Shown: piece by piece, positions 23,719-36,682 of the stretch | Layout: each line of letters opens with the position of its first letter | How positions within the stretch are numbered: the stretch's first letter is position 1 | From: Cyprinodon diabolis | Lineage: Eukaryota; Chordata; Actinopteri; Cyprinodontiformes; Cyprinodontidae | Direction of reading: 5' to 3' | Length of the DNA stretch: 64,000 nt | NCBI GenBank assembly: GCA_030533445.1 | Contig: CM060070.1 | Span: 28,174,001-28,238,000, forward strand | Made by a program: the position numbers and the translations under genes | The notes under the pieces: model-generated | The model's input: the letters and a program-made list of their open reading frames with translations, nothing else | The model's database searches: none | Told to the model about the DNA's origin: nothing

Positions 23719-24597
23719 TCAAGCTCGGGTCCTCCACCAGAGGCCTGGGAGTTTGAGGGTTCTGCTCAGTATCTTAGCTGTTCCTAGGACTGCGCTCTTC
23801 CTGACAGAGACCTCTGATGTTTTACCTGGGATCTGCTGTAGCCACTCTCCCAGTTTGGGGGTCACAGCCCCCAGTGCTCCAATTACCACTGGCACCACTG
23901 CTGCTCTTACTTTCCACATCTTTTCTAGCTCCTCTTTCAGCCCTTGGTATTTCTCAAGCTTCTCGTGTTCTTTCTTCTTGATGTTGCTGTCGCTTGGGAT
24001 TGCCACATCTATCACTACTGCCTTCTTCTGCTGTTTGTCGATCAACACGATGTCTGGTTGGTTAGCCATCACCTGTTTGTCAGTCTGGATCTTGAAGTCC
24101 CATAGGATCTTAGCTCGGTCATTCTCAACTACCTTAGGAGGTGTCTTCCATTTTGACCTTGGGACTTCCAGCCCATACTCATGGCAGATGTTCCTGTACA
24201 CTATGACAGCTACCTGGTTGTGGCGTTCCATGTATGCACTTCCTGCCTGCATTTTACACCCTGCTGTTATGTGCTGTATTGTTTCAGAGGCATCTTTGCA
24301 CAGTCTGCATCGGGGGTCCTGCCTGGTGTGGTAGACCCTGGCCTCTATTGATCTTGTACTGAGTGCCTGTTCTTGTGCTGCCATGATTAGTGCCTCTGTG
24401 CTGTCCTTCAGTCCAGCCTTTTCCAGCCACTGGTAGGATTTTTTGATATCAGCCACTTCTTCTATTTGTCTGTGGTATATGCCGTGCAGTGGCTTGTCCC
24501 TCCATGATGGTTCTCCTTCCTCTTTCTTGTCCTCGCTTTCGGTTTTCTCCTGCCTGAGGTATTCACCAAGCCATTTGCCTTTAGGGGCCATCTTTCT

Positions 24598-24603
<6 letters not shown>
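23719..24603 (-). CDS. C-terminal part of a LINE polyprotein with restriction-like endonuclease
   Basis: An uninterrupted 294-codon frame encodes the C-terminal end of a non-LTR retrotransposon of the type with a restriction-like (not APE) endonuclease, such as R4/Dong/Rex6-like elements. A CCHC finger is visible (C99, C102, H111, C116). It is followed by the nuclease-like core QPDIVLIDK (PD at 183-184) and [10 protein letters not shown] (D199), then a basic, coiled-coil-prone [20 protein letters not shown]. Upstream [17 protein letters not shown] belongs to the linker after the polymerase. The reverse transcriptase is missing: the copy is 5'-truncated at the TA tract near 24598, so it cannot move by itself. 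The 3' end is about 40 bp past the stop, again at a TA run, suggesting insertion into TA repeats. The intact frame implies a fairly young copy. The first ATG is not a true start. The exact clade is inferred. Confidence 0.8.
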
Positions 24604-24689
<86 letters not shown>

Positions 24690-24737
24690 TTCTATATATA
24701 TATATATATATATCTTTCTATATATATATATATATCT

Positions 24738-24822
<85 letters not shown>

Positions 24823-24823
24823 C
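24597..24823. repeat. Long interrupted TA tract
   Basis: About 225 bp of (TA)n is interrupted three times by CTTTC (near 24688, 24714 and 24736). The same ATCTTTCTATA string occurs at the LINE boundary (24589-24599). A translated frame through the tract only encodes Tyr-Ile repeats and is not a gene. Confidence 0.9.
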
Positions 24824-25915
24824 ATCAGTCAGAGTCAGAGATATGAACGTAAAACCGTTGAATCTGTTTTACTCTTCTGAGTTTACCTGTTACTAGTTAC
24901 TGATAATAAAATTGCTTTTCAAATGTTTTCTTCTAGCGCAAATGTGTGCTACTGTCTTCGATATACCAAATCAAACATAAAAGCTCATATATATAAAAAA
25001 AAAACTAAAGGGATTTATGAACCATTTTAACCTTGATAAAAGTACCTCAAAGCAATCAGGTGACTTTTCATTTGTGATTTTAGAATCAACCTATATATAT
25101 ATTTTTTTATTTTATTTTAAATTTTTTTCCTGTTTATGTTTTCAGCTTCTTATTTCATTAGAATTGTTATTGAAAATAACTTTTATCATCAGTATGTACA
25201 ACAGGCAAACTCAGTAGAATAAACAAGCACTCCCTTTCTGAGGCTGTCGTTCTATTGGCCGGAAAAGTTGCTAGGTGATAATCTGACTCCAGTCTGAGAG
25301 AGAGCGAAAAAAAATCCACAAGCAGACCCAACGGGTGATTCGAGCAGGGACTGGTTTGCCCGTGAGGAAAAGGAAGTAAAATAGTGGAGAACCTATCTGT
25401 GCAATAAGCATTAGATCTAAGAGCAGATACAAAGATTTGATGGAGAAAGCAGAAGTTTTGAATGTCAGCATTACAGTTTTCAGTGCAAGTAGAGAAATCT
25501 TGCTTTCAAATTTAAACTGCGTGCTTTTGGTTTTTGGCAGTAAAAAAAAATAAATCCTCCATTTATTTCCCATTGTTCAGAGTATTAGTCAATCCAATGA
25601 GATCATCACACAAAATCTATGCCCATGATGACAACTGGTAAACTTCAGACCACAACTAGAAGTGTAGAATCTATGCAACAAAGATGAAACAGACAAAACC
25701 AAACATTTTTTAATTTAAAATGGATATTATAAATATTATAATTGAAAATGATCAAAATTCACAACCAAATCATATATTTTGCCAAATATGGATGTACAGT
25801 AAATTAAATTTGACTAATAACGACATCCGTTTACCGTTTAATCTGAATAAGAGTTATAGTAGTGATCCTCGACAGTGTGTGATCAGTAAGTCTGATATTT
25901 CTTTAAAACTTCTTT

Positions 25916-25920
<5 letters not shown>
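24824..25920. other. Non-coding DNA, nothing recognised
   Basis: AT-rich sequence without recognisable genes or repeats. Confidence 0.3.

Positions 25921-25986
<66 letters not shown>
25921..25986. repeat. AT microsatellite, 33 units
   Basis: A pure (AT)33 run continues into a short CA run (about 25988-26000) and abuts a SINE-like repeat. Confidence 0.9.
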
Positions 25987-25989
<3 letters not shown>

Positions 25990-25993
<4 letters not shown>

Positions 25994-26212
25994 CACACAC
26001 TCACACCTAAGGAGAATGTAGAGATGACAATTAACCTAACAGTTATGTTTTTGGACTGTGGGAGGAAGCTGGAGTACCCGGAGGGAATCCACGCATACAC
26101 AGGGAGAACATGCAAACTCCATGCAGAAAGACCCCATGCTGGGAATCTAACTCAGAAGATTCCTGCTGCAAGGCAACAATGTGACAAACTGCACCATCAT
26201 GAAGCCCTTGAT
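25990..26212 (-). repeat. SINE-like dispersed repeat, copy 2
   Basis: It is the reverse complement of the family at 6880-7090 and better preserved: TTGGACTGTGGGAGGAAGCT, GAGTACCCGGAGGGAATCC, CAGGGAGAACATGCAAACTC and CTGCTGCAAGGCAACAATGT. No coding capacity. Confidence 0.65.
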
Positions 26213-28638
26213 ATATGAACACTAAACCCTAATCCATTCAGAATTACGTTTGTGAATTAATTTTGTATTTAGAAAGCCCCTGATGTGACAGTGAATACCT
26301 TTGTCTTGATTCTAGTTTTTATGTACTTTATATACTTTTTCTCTCCTTATTCACACCTCCCATGAGTTACTGCAGAAACAACCTCAAGAGTTGCATCATG
26401 TGAAACAATTTTTATGTCTTACAGACTCACACAGTCACACAAGCACGCCCATGGCTTTTGTTGGCCCCGGCAAGACTGTCCACCCCTGCTGTTTGTTTAG
26501 TGTTTGTCAAGTTTATGGTTGCCATGTCAAACGTGTTGTAATAACATGTGTTTTTCACATTAGGAAACAGAAGATCCTCCTTAAAAAAACAGGGCAAAGA
26601 TATAGAAGTATTTACTCTGCAATGAGCTACAATAAGAAAGGTAAGAAAAAGATTGAGTAAGCTCATATATCTTCATGAAAATAGAATAAAGAGTACAACA
26701 AATTGTATTACTCTTATGAAGTAATACAGAATGATGAATACAATGAGATAAAAGGGTAAGAGAGTGTGTATAGGGCATACAACCTATTTCAAGAGATAGA
26801 AATAAAATAGTCGATAAAGCTTTGATGACTTGTATTGGCCGGATCAAATGTTTAGGTTAAGAGGTAGGAAGCAATAGTGATGGGGCTTAAGAGAGGATAT
26901 CGGGAGCAAAACATCTGCAAAAGCAATTAAGGACTGTATATGTATGCGGCATGACACCATGTTTTCTCTGCCGGGGCCGGGCTTGGGCCTGCGCGGCAAA
27001 AATGGGATCAGGTGTCATCAGGATGCAGTGGGGGGCCGTCTCCGGTTGACGCGTGATGATTTAGTCAGGTGTGAGCGTGCACTTTCCAATTTGGAGGGAA
27101 ATAAATTAGAAGTAATTTTTTACGAGGCTTCTGTCCTAGGCTGTCTAAAGGCTCCTCTCTCCCTCCTGTTGTGCACTGTCAGCCCAACTGATGTGTTTAT
27201 AAAGAGTGCTGCAGTGGCCCATAAACGCATACCCACAAAACGCACACACACACTGACACACAAGAGAGAGGGAGAAACATGCACAGGCATCCAGACTCAA
27301 CTAAGCAATGGTATGCATGTAAAACACACAGATGTGGAACATCCACCAGAAGCACACATTTGTGAGAGTCCACTAAGATTTTTGAGCAGAAGAAAATTGT
27401 TAAGTTATTCAGCAGCAGGATTCAACAGTTAAAAATAAACTTAGAAACCCATGATAGACATGGTGAACAAAACAATCGCAGTAATGAACAAATACAGCAT
27501 TAATCTTTAAAGTGTAGGTGCTATGAAAACAGAGTCATACTTCAAATTTAATTAAGATATATTTTTTTTGCTAATAATTGGTTGCTAATAGTAGTCGATA
27601 AAAAACAGTAGACAAATGAAATTTCTTTTTCAAAATCTGGATTTATTATCGAACGGACTCTTTAATTTATTTTACATTTTATTTCAGGCCCCTAATATTT
27701 TTTGACTCAGTTATATGCATAATAAAGGTTAGAATTATTATTTTTTTTTTACAATGCAGTAAAGTTGGGAAATAAGACAACTGATGTTAGATTAGTGTTC
27801 TGTTTAATAAGTACCTTACTCTGAGTGTGTATATATAAGTAAACAGACTAAAAAACTTACTTAAAAAATCATACAGTCTGTTTTAATTTATAATTGGATT
27901 ACAAATTAAATAAGTTGTGGTGAAAAACAGTATATGGTAAAAAAAAAAAAAAACTAAATATAAACATTTAAGAACTAATACTTATGGCCCTAAATCTCCT
28001 TTATTCAAATTAAAGAATCTCTGTGTGTAAGTAACATTCTTTAGCTCCACAAGGGACTAGAGAGAGGAAATCATTTTTGACCACTACTTGATTTCCCGGC
28101 TTCTACTTCCAAATGTGGATACGACTGCTTTCCCTACATAATCTCTGGACTTGTCTTGTCTCTCTGGGTTCATCATGCATGTCAGTTTACCCACTTGCCT
28201 GTTTTACCAACTGGCTGACTGCCTCAATGGATGCCTGTAAGCCTGCCAGGCTATAAACGAGTGCTCATCACTGTCAGCCCTTTTAGTTGCTCTTCAGAGG
28301 TTATATTAAAAAACTCACCTCACACTTTCTGATTCCATTAAAAAACAGTCTAGATGCAGTTACAGAGTCAAGTATCTTTTAATATCTGTTGAAATTCCCT
28401 TAATAGACCCTGAAATATTATAACAGAAGGGAAAATTAATACTGTTGAGAAGTTAGGAGTTGTTCGCTGTTTCTGTTAAACAAAACAGCTGCCAAATGAG
28501 TCACAACCTGATGACACCTGAACATCCATAAATGTGACCAACAGAAATTCAGTTTTTAAAGCCAAAGCCAAACAGATGAACATTCATTCCCAGTTGTGCC
28601 TTTCCTGACAAGCAGCATGAACAGAGCAAAGAACGGTC
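26213..28638. other. Non-coding DNA with a GC-rich unique block
   Basis: About 26940-27200 is GC-rich and unique, with a T-box-like AGGTGTGA and TAATTTTT-type homeodomain sites. A 162-codon open frame (26944-27432) crosses it but ends in CACACA-rich low-complexity DNA and has no domain. The rest is AT-rich with nothing recognised. Confidence 0.3.
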
Positions 28639-29790
28639 CAGTGCCTTGAAAGTTCACCACTTGTCATGTTAAAACCACAAACCTCTATGTAGTTTAGACG
28701 GATTTCATGTGGTAAAACAACACAAAGCAACATATAACAGAAACATGTATAACGTGAAGGAAAAGGGCATTGTTTTCAAACTTTCCATAAATAAAAATGA
28801 GTTACACCCTATTAGAATTAAGAGTATTTAATTTCATTCAGAAGTCATCTAAGTTTACAATACTGTCCACCCTTGAATAATGTGATCTTATAAATACATT
28901 TGGAATGGCCTCAGAGGGGTTTGTGGAGAACATGTTGAAACATAAAGACCAGGAAAACTAACAGATAGGAGTTAAATCAAAGTTAATTTAAAATTTAATA
29001 ATAGCTAAGTTATATAGCTATTTATCAACTCTTCAATTCAGTTTATCATCTGAAAGACTATGGCACAACTGCAAACCTACCCAGAGCTGACTGTCCACCT
29101 AAACTGGTGGGCTGAGCAATTAGAGCAGGCAGTCATCAGAATATTAAACATAGTAACTTTGGAGGAGCAGGAGAGATTTGTTTCTTAAGTGGCAGAAACA
29201 GTTATTGGATCTGCCTCTGGTCTCTACACACCACAGTGTGGCCTTTATGGAACAGTTAAAAAAAATGACATGGATGAAAAAAAAAGAAGTAACAAACATC
29301 ACAACTACAAGACTGTGGGGGACCTAGAAAAAGTATGAGAATGTGCTCTACTCAGCTGAAAGCCAAATTTTAGTTTTTGGACTATATGAAATAATGTGTG
29401 TTTGGAAAACATTATGTTGTGAGAATGCTTGTATTATGGAGGGGCAAGGATGAATACAGGACCTGTTCTATACCTACACTACCCTACCAACACTTAACAG
29501 TTGTTGTTAAGTGTTGTACACTTAAGCATTGGTACATATTAGACTGGTTTAATCAAAGTCCACAGCTAAAGACAGTTGAGTATTGGTGGCAAAATATATT
29601 CCACTAATCTGAGCTTTAGGTATTGTGGCAAAAACTAGGTCAAAATGTTGATCTCTGGATGTGCAAAACCAGCAGAGCTACACCCATGAATTGCACCTAA
29701 AGTTTCAGGTAAAAGGAGTTCCCACAAAAAATGAGGAGAAGCTGAATAAAAATGCAAACTATTCTTTTAAAATTCTGTCTGTAAAGGCTG
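28639..29790 (+). pseudogene. Decayed Tc1-like transposon
   Basis: It starts with CAGTGCCTTGAAAGTTCACC, the decayed inverted repeat of a common fish Tc1 element. It then shows plus-strand transposase landmarks in order: TATGGCACAACTGCAAACCT, GTGTGGCCTTTATGGAACAG, GACTGTGGGGGACC, TTAATCAAAGTCCACAGCTA and CTCTGGATGTGCAAAACCAG. The HTH-coding part is mostly deleted and stops are frequent. The relics at 21606, 44296 and 63730 appear to be the same family on the minus strand. Confidence 0.75.
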
Positions 29791-31207
29791 ATTTAAAACT
29801 TATATGATCCCCCCCTTCACTTCATAATCAAATTGCAGAGTTTAATCAACAGAGCAAATCCAGAAATCTCTTTAAAGTAGAAAAAAAATATATATTTTTT
29901 AACTTCTAAGAATAAAAAAAAAATCATATTTAATTTTACCACTATATTGATATAACCAACTTTTTAGGGGTTTCTTTGTATTACATGTTCTTTACAGGGT
30001 CTTAGGCTTCAGCAGTATTACAATTAGATATTCAAATAAATATTGTGCTAATATTATCAATATTTTTTTAACTAAAGCATGACAAAACTAACAGATCATA
30101 CAACAGAAGATGTAATTTTAATACAGTAGTCAAAGTGCTTTAAGGTCATATTTTCAGTTTGAATGTGAAAATCTGTGTAGTTTTGCAAGCAGCAAGATTA
30201 CTTCATTTGACCAGTGGAAAACACCCATCCTCAAACTGATCTGTAGGGGACACTGTAAAGTTTCAAGTTTTTTTATGTAAGTTTTTAAAATACATCAGAC
30301 GGGCTGATCACCCTTTCTATAGAGGAGCAGAAAAGGAATAATACACAAACCAGTTGTTTATTTTCAATAAAATCCACTTTATTACCTTGAACATTTAAGA
30401 GGGGACTTTGAACAGGATGTTAGAACATGGTAAGGGTAGTTGCTCTGAATTTGCCTAACCCACCCCTACACACAGCAGACGAATGAGGGTGATTGGGAAC
30501 CTTTAACTGAGGAAGGTCAAAGTCTCCTTCCTTTACAAGTTGTTACAACATGAATGAGAGCACAGAGAAAAGCAGGGAGGTGGGGAAAAGAGTGACTAGG
30601 TAAGCATGGAGGGAGAGGAAGTGAAGGGTGTAGTTTTTCTCAGCTACAGCACCTCAAAGCAAGGTAAGAGGTGGGGCCCTGGGGGCAGGGCAGGCAGGGT
30701 GGTCAGCAAGATCGCAGATCTGTGTGTGTTAATGTGTGTTTTAATTGGTACGTGTGTACCCAGAAAAGTTAGAAAATAAAAAAAATGGGGTTCCGTCTGC
30801 ACAGTGACCAACCATGGGGATAATAGACAAGGCTCTCATATTTCACACAAGACTTTTGATCTGTCTTTCTTTTCCTTTTTTTGAAATACCCCTTTCTTTC
30901 CTCAGATTACTGCTTCTATTCTTGTGTCATTGTTTTTCCGCACACAGCTTACACATGCACATTCTCTGAGGTTTCACTCTTTATGGGCTGCAGAATGAGG
31001 TGTAGACCAAAATGACTGCCCTAATCGAGAAGCTGCACGAGTCCTAAAACAACAGACTGCATTTAGTTAATGTAAATCATTTCCTTTGACCATAAAATAT
31101 CCACAGCTTTAATAAAAACAGCCTTCAAGCAATGAAAGCCTAAGTGTTTCACTTCTTACTAAGAAAAACAGAGCAAGGTGAAGGATTTTTAGAGCAGAGA
31201 CATGTGA
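29791..31207. other. Non-coding DNA, nothing recognised
   Basis: 29791-30360 is AT-rich. About 30400-31020 is of mixed composition, with a G-rich stretch near 30665-30700 and TG-rich DNA after it. No gene or repeat was identified. Confidence 0.3.
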
Positions 31208-31215
31208 TGAATTGG

Positions 31216-32515
31216 CAGTGTTGGGCACGTTACTTTGAAAAAGTAATTAGTTATAGTTACTAGTTACTTCTCCCAAAAAGTAACTGAGTTACTAACTGAG
31301 TTACTCCACAATAAAAGTAACTAGTTACTAGTAAAAGTAACTATTGCGTTACTTTTGCGTTTCTCGCCCCGTAACCCTCACCACCCAGCTCCCACCTTCT
31401 CACGGTGTGATTCAAAAGCCAGCTGAATAGAGCGGACGACAAAGACAAGAACCTGCAGAGAGTTTTGCATTTATTGCAACTCAATGCAAATGACATCAGG
31501 GGGGAAGGCGATGTGAAGTTTTTTAACAGGGCATTCAGATCTGGTGAAATTAATAACTGGGGATGTCTAATTCTGAAATCCTGTGTGTTTGGGTTGTTAT
31601 AGATACTGCAACATCTATCTATACATCTATCTATCTAGATGTATACTCTGTGTGTGACATAAAATATGGATCTCCTTCCCTGCCACAAAGGCCATCAAAT
31701 AATGTTTAAAATAAAAAATACAGTAGGTTGAAAAGGCAGAGCATCCATCCATCCATCCATCCATCCATCCAGATCTCTCCCTTTCTCCATATAGGCTATC
31801 ATTTCTGGTTGTTGTCAGGTTAATCATTTGATCGTTCACGCTCTCCATAGTTCTCCTGTGGCGCGAGCACAGGGCGACTGTTGCGCGCCTTTAGCGAGCA
31901 TGCGCGTTTCCTGTCGCTTGCGCGGTGACTCGTACCGCCTGCGCTGTGCGGAGATGCAGAGGAAACCGTATGTGATGGGGAAACGCAGCTCGACGTAACA
32001 CCGGTATTTCCATGTGGAAAACGCTGTTTTGCTGCTGGATCCTCCTCACTCTCCATCTCTCTGTGTGTGCTGTACGTTAACACCCGCCAGCAGAAACACC
32101 CACCTACCCAACTGACAGACGGAATCTCACTATACATCAGCCATTCTCATCCTCCCCTCTCTCATGACAAGGCGCGCACCTCTGGATGACCTAAAAAATA
32201 ATCTTTAATATCTCTTAAACGAAGTAGCACAAACAATATTTTTTTCTGCACAAATCTGCACTAACGTTGCACTAACCATTCAGTCTATTTGCAGTTTTTT
32301 GACGTGGGTGGGGTGTCAGCTTCACGCAGCTGCGCACGAGTCCTATCATGAAAAAAGGTTCATTGTGCGACCTGAGTAACGCGCAGTAACGGGGTGTCTG
32401 CAATGGTAACTGCGTTATAGTTACAGTCAAAGTAATTAGTTAGATTACTCGTTACTAAAAGAAGGTAACGGCGTTAGTAACGCCGTTACTTTCAACGCCG
32501 TTAGTCCCATCACTG
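31216..32515 (+). mobile_element. Non-autonomous hAT-type element, copy B
   Basis: The 1300-bp element has the same ends as copy A (CAGTGTTGGGCACGTTACTT and CCGTTAGTCCCATCACTG) and lies between perfect 8-bp duplications TGAATTGG (31208-31215 and 32516-32523). It keeps the GTAACGGCGTTAGTAACGCC palindrome near the right end that copy A has lost. A CATC run lies at 31742-31770. The minus-strand MESEEDPAAKQ frame (ATG at 32056) is open here for about 80 codons. No transposase. Confidence 0.92.
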
Positions 32516-32523
32516 TGAATTGG

Positions 32524-32877
32524 TTGCAAACATATCTTTTAAAATATTTTTTAACATATAAATACAAACCATTTTGTGGATTTTGGGGTCTAAAATAAAA
32601 AAAGGATGTCCTTTAATTTGGAAGATACATTCTCACAATATTGATCATATTCTCCTCTATTTCTCTTTCACTTTCATGATACATGAACGTTAAATTATTC
32701 TATTGGATGGGCCCTTGCAGAGTCATGGAGGTATTATTAGACTAGAAGGAGGGTACATGTTACACAGATTTTCTTTCATCACAGGGTTACACAAGAGCAA
32801 ATAAATAAATAAATAGACAAATGACACATCGGTACCTAAGGTATGATTGGTTACCAGAAAATGTCTTACAGCCATTT
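32524..32877. other. Non-coding DNA, nothing recognised
   Basis: AT-rich; includes a short AAAT-unit run near 32800. Confidence 0.3.
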
Positions 32878-33060
32878 AGATGAACTAATTAACCAAACAG
32901 TTATGTGTTTGAGCTATGGAAGAAAGGACGTTTACCCTAAGAAAGCATATGCATACATGGAGGAGAACATGAGAACTTAATGCTGGACAATTCCAGTGCA
33001 ACTCTCTCAACCTTCTTGCTGCAGAACAACAGCATTACCAAGTGTTTCACAGCTTGATGT
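32878..33060 (-). repeat. SINE-like dispersed repeat, copy 3 (old)
   Basis: Weak but ordered similarity to copy 2: TTAACCAAACAGTTATGTGT, GGAGGAGAACATGAGAACTT and CTTCTTGCTGCAGAACAACA. It is heavily mutated. Confidence 0.5.
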
Positions 33061-36000
33061 AAATGGCACATTATAAAACAACTTACTACATTTCACAAAC
33101 ATTTATTCATTCAGTTTTCACATAGAAACACTTTCAAAGTATTTACAGAATCTTGGAGAAACAATTGAGGAGTGGCTTTTAGGCTGCAGCCCACATTTAA
33201 TGTAATTAGCATACAGATATATGCACCCATTCCAACATGACAGTATTATACAGAATGCTGTTATCCTTTCCTTGTATTTGTATCATTGATACTGAAATTT
33301 GTCACTGAATAGTCTTCAGTAGAATGAATGCTATCATCGACATAATTTACTTTTGAACCGCTTTTTTTAGGAGTTAAAAATTATGTTTTTGCAAATTACA
33401 TCAGTGACATAGAATGTGATTATAGATCAGATTTGATACAACTAATACATTCTTTTTCCTAATTACAATATTTAAACCAAGTCTACGATCACACTGCAGA
33501 CAAATCCAATCTTACTGTCCATATATGAATCATATCCGACCTTTTCATGGCAGTCTGAAAGGCCCAGTACAGATCTTTTCACCCTCCAAAAAAGATCTGA
33601 TTTCACCAACCTTTGTACGTGGTACTAAATCGGATAGGTATGTGATAGTTTTCTAAGCGTCTGCAGTTGTGATTTATCAGACTTTTAAATGATTGCCAAG
33701 ACTCCCACATCCAAAGACACAGTAGCAGCAGTTGCTATGGACATGTAGTGGAAGCCCTGGCAATGACTGACTCTGCAAACTGCTGTTAACAATTGTGCTG
33801 TTTTTTTCTTGCATTCCCTCTTTATTAATGCTTGCGTCATGATACTGTCGACTCGCATCAATCAAGAGTTTAATAACACTGGCACACCGCCATCCATTTT
33901 CTTGGTTATTATTATTCTCTTTTTTTTTTTTTGCAAAGATTCATTGAAAATTTCTAAAGACAGCCACATTTATCATTACTTCTGTAAATGGTGCACTGCT
34001 GTTTGATGTCAACATTCTCCTCTGCGTGCAGTTTGCTGATGTAGCTGATAAAGTCTGGATTTCAGCATATATATATACCATGAAAAAACACTGGCCCCCT
34101 TTTCAAACTCAAAGTAGATCTAAATTTTTTTTTCAAGAGAGGCTTAAAATGATGAAGTGTCTGTTCAGCTTTTATGTGCAAAAGCAGGCTATTTCATACC
34201 TTAGTTGGCAAGCTTGCATCCTACAACTTCAGTGTCATTTCTCTCTATATACAGTGGTAAACTTTATTATCTTTATCGTCGCATTAAATTCAGCCTTTTC
34301 TGCACATAGCCATCACTTATAAATTTAACAACTTCAGTAAGTTCCAGCTTGCTTCTCCATACTCTTTGGTAACTCTCACTATAAAAGTAGTTATGTTTGG
34401 GAACCAAAGCACTGAAAATACAGAAATAAAATGGCAGCAGTCCATTAAACAAACAATTTAAACATCCAATAATAAAGTACAAATGTATTACTGTAAGGGA
34501 AGTTAGACACATGTTTGTTTAATCTGCACTAAAGCAAGTTCAAAGATTTTGGTATTTAAAATACACAACCGGCTGTTTGCTGCAGTGTCATAGTCACCGC
34601 AAAGACTGCAGAGTGGTTTCAATCTTTTTGTTTAGCTCTCAGCATGAAACTGAATAAATGCAATTTACCAAAAATACCAAACCAGTCATGCAAACCAGCC
34701 GTATCTGCTGCACATTGACTCTCTGTTTAAAATGTGTTGTTTGTTTTCCTGTTAAGCTAGTGGTGTTTCTCGTTTGTCCGTAGATCCAACTGACTGTCAG
34801 TCATGTTACAGCATTTTGACGTCAGTAAGATCCACTGCTGGAGATGCAGTGTGGGAAGCTTGAAGCCACATTCAAGAACAGCTAGCTGTCATCAGACACT
34901 CCTAAACCTAAACACAAGCAGCCACAGACACTACTGCATCTCCCTTCTGCTACACTTCTACCAGCCAACCACACCAATATAAAACCAGAACATGTGTTCT
35001 TACTACTTCAGTATAACTGTTAGAAAATTGTATTAAATATCTTTTTTAGTCCCCTGTAGACTTAGTCCCCTTTGTGATTATAGGATCCTTATGTTTTAAA
35101 AGTATTTTTTTTCAGTCAGTTGCCCATAAAGAAAAACTTTAGACATAATACCTCAGATTTCAGACAATGAAGTTATTTGTCTTTGATCCAAAAGGTTAAT
35201 GAGTGAAAAACTGTGTTTGAAATCAACAGTATTAAAACCTGGAGGTGAGGGAGACGAAGGATCAGCAAGATCAAGCAACGTTGGTTGAGAAAGGTTATCA
35301 TAGATGGATTGGGCCATGACACAGTTGGACCTGCATGCTGTTTTGGACAAAGTGCTGGTTTCATGTTTGTCAGGAGCCTGTGTTGTAATACTGGTGTGGT
35401 TTTAGCAAGAGCAGTGACGCCAGCTCCTGTTCTAAGGGTGAACTCCTCTCCTGGTTCTTGACAAGTGTTGACAAGACTGGAGCTGGAAATCCAATCTAGC
35501 TTTGATACTGAACACTCATTCTGCCACTTTATGTTCCTCTTCACTAGCATCACCCCCCCACCCCCCCCTCCAAACGCCAATCCTTAAATAAATCCCTTTT
35601 AGCTGTCTAGTGTTTTCTTCAGTCAATCTCCTTTACTCAAACTTTTTACTAAGCAGAATTTTGCATGCCAAGCAGCCAAACAATCCTTCAAAACTTGTCC
35701 GTTTACATTGACTAATATGTTGACTAATATAATTAAATATAAAAATTAGGATATGAGAAAGTATCAAGACTTGAACACAGTTTTAGTGAAGGAGACAGTA
35801 GAGACAAGCTTTTTTTTTTTTAAATCAAGAAGGAAGAAGTGAAAATAATGTTGACCGCGGATGAAGTGGGGAATACTCTTACGACTTCTTCCAAAAAAAG
35901 TTAAAAAAAAAAAACAATCCACTGAACTTTGTTTCCAAGTTTGAAAAAGAAAGAAAAAAACAACCTTACACAGAGGGGGTGGACTCAGATTTTAGCTTTC

Positions 36001-36131
36001 AAAAACCTACAATGCAGCAATTGAGTTGATCCCTTCCTGCTATCATCACATTGTATGCATTACCAGTGTGCACAAACGTCTCACTAAACTAGTGGGGATG
36101 CTGTAATCTACACAAAAGTTTACGTAGTCAG
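33061..36131. other. Non-coding DNA, some possible old repeats
   Basis: 33480-33800 (AAAAAAGATCTGATTTCACC, then AAATCGGATAGGTATG) looks like an old fish DNA-transposon end, but I cannot assign it. At 35173-35580 a minus-strand frame of 135 codons is open with no recognisable domain. The C-run at 35550-35570 and the A-runs are low complexity. No host gene was seen. Confidence 0.3.
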
Positions 36132-36652
36132 TCACATAGTCATTTCATAAATGTTAGGTATCCTCCATAAAAGGTACCTATACTCTGAGCACAGAAAATT
36201 GTGCAAGATTGTGGTCTGATTTCCTAAGAAAAGGTCATGCTTTTTAGATGTATAAACCCTTGACAGTTGGATAAAACCAAGTCCAAGTTTTGTTTTCTCT
36301 GGTACAGTACCTGACAAACTGTTGATATCCTCGAGGTGTTGCAGAAAGTGAGGCAATTTGTTTCCACAAATGCATTTAGATTTTCTTTCTCTAGCATAGC
36401 AACAACTGAGCTGATTACATCAAACACAGTGTCAGCAAAAGCAGGAGTTGGAATGTAAACAGTTGCCAAAACAACTCCAGTGAACTGTCTGAGAAAATAA
36501 TATGGACAAAAAATAACTGCCCACAGTTCAATACCTGGGCTGCAGAGATGACATTTTACAATAACAGGACACCATCTGTTGTCAACTAGCACTGCTAACC
36601 CTTCTCCCTTGGGTCTCCAGCCTTCTTTAAATCTCTGTTTTCCTGCTACCAT
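36132..36652 (-). pseudogene. Rex1/Babar-like LINE, APE endonuclease fragment
   Basis: Minus-strand frames read KGEGLAVLVDNRWCPVIVK, CSPGIELWAVIFCPYYF, VVLATVYIPTPAFADT, then (other frame) TKLGLGFIQLSR, LFLGNQTTILHNFL and SEYRYLLWR. These match the second half of the APE-type endonuclease of Rex1/Babar LINEs. The usual SGDFN motif is degraded and the protein is frameshifted. No polymerase follows at lower coordinates. Confidence 0.65.
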
Positions 36653-36682
36653 GTTTCTATATTCTGGCAGGGTCTTTTTAAT

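Noticed and set aside
23708..24334. 208-codon plus-strand frame opposite the LINE
   Set aside because: Antisense shadow of the LINE C-terminal frame, which has clear finger and nuclease-like motifs.
24443..24880. 145-codon frame through the TA tract
   Set aside because: It encodes only Tyr-Ile repeats from the microsatellite and antisense LINE sequence.
26944..27432. 162-codon frame as a possible gene
   Set aside because: No recognisable domain, the end is CA-repeat DNA, and there is no splice or promoter context; more likely chance in a GC-rich block.
35173..35580. 135-codon minus-strand frame as part of the nearby Rex1 LINE
   Set aside because: I could not match it to any part of that polyprotein, so it is left unassigned.
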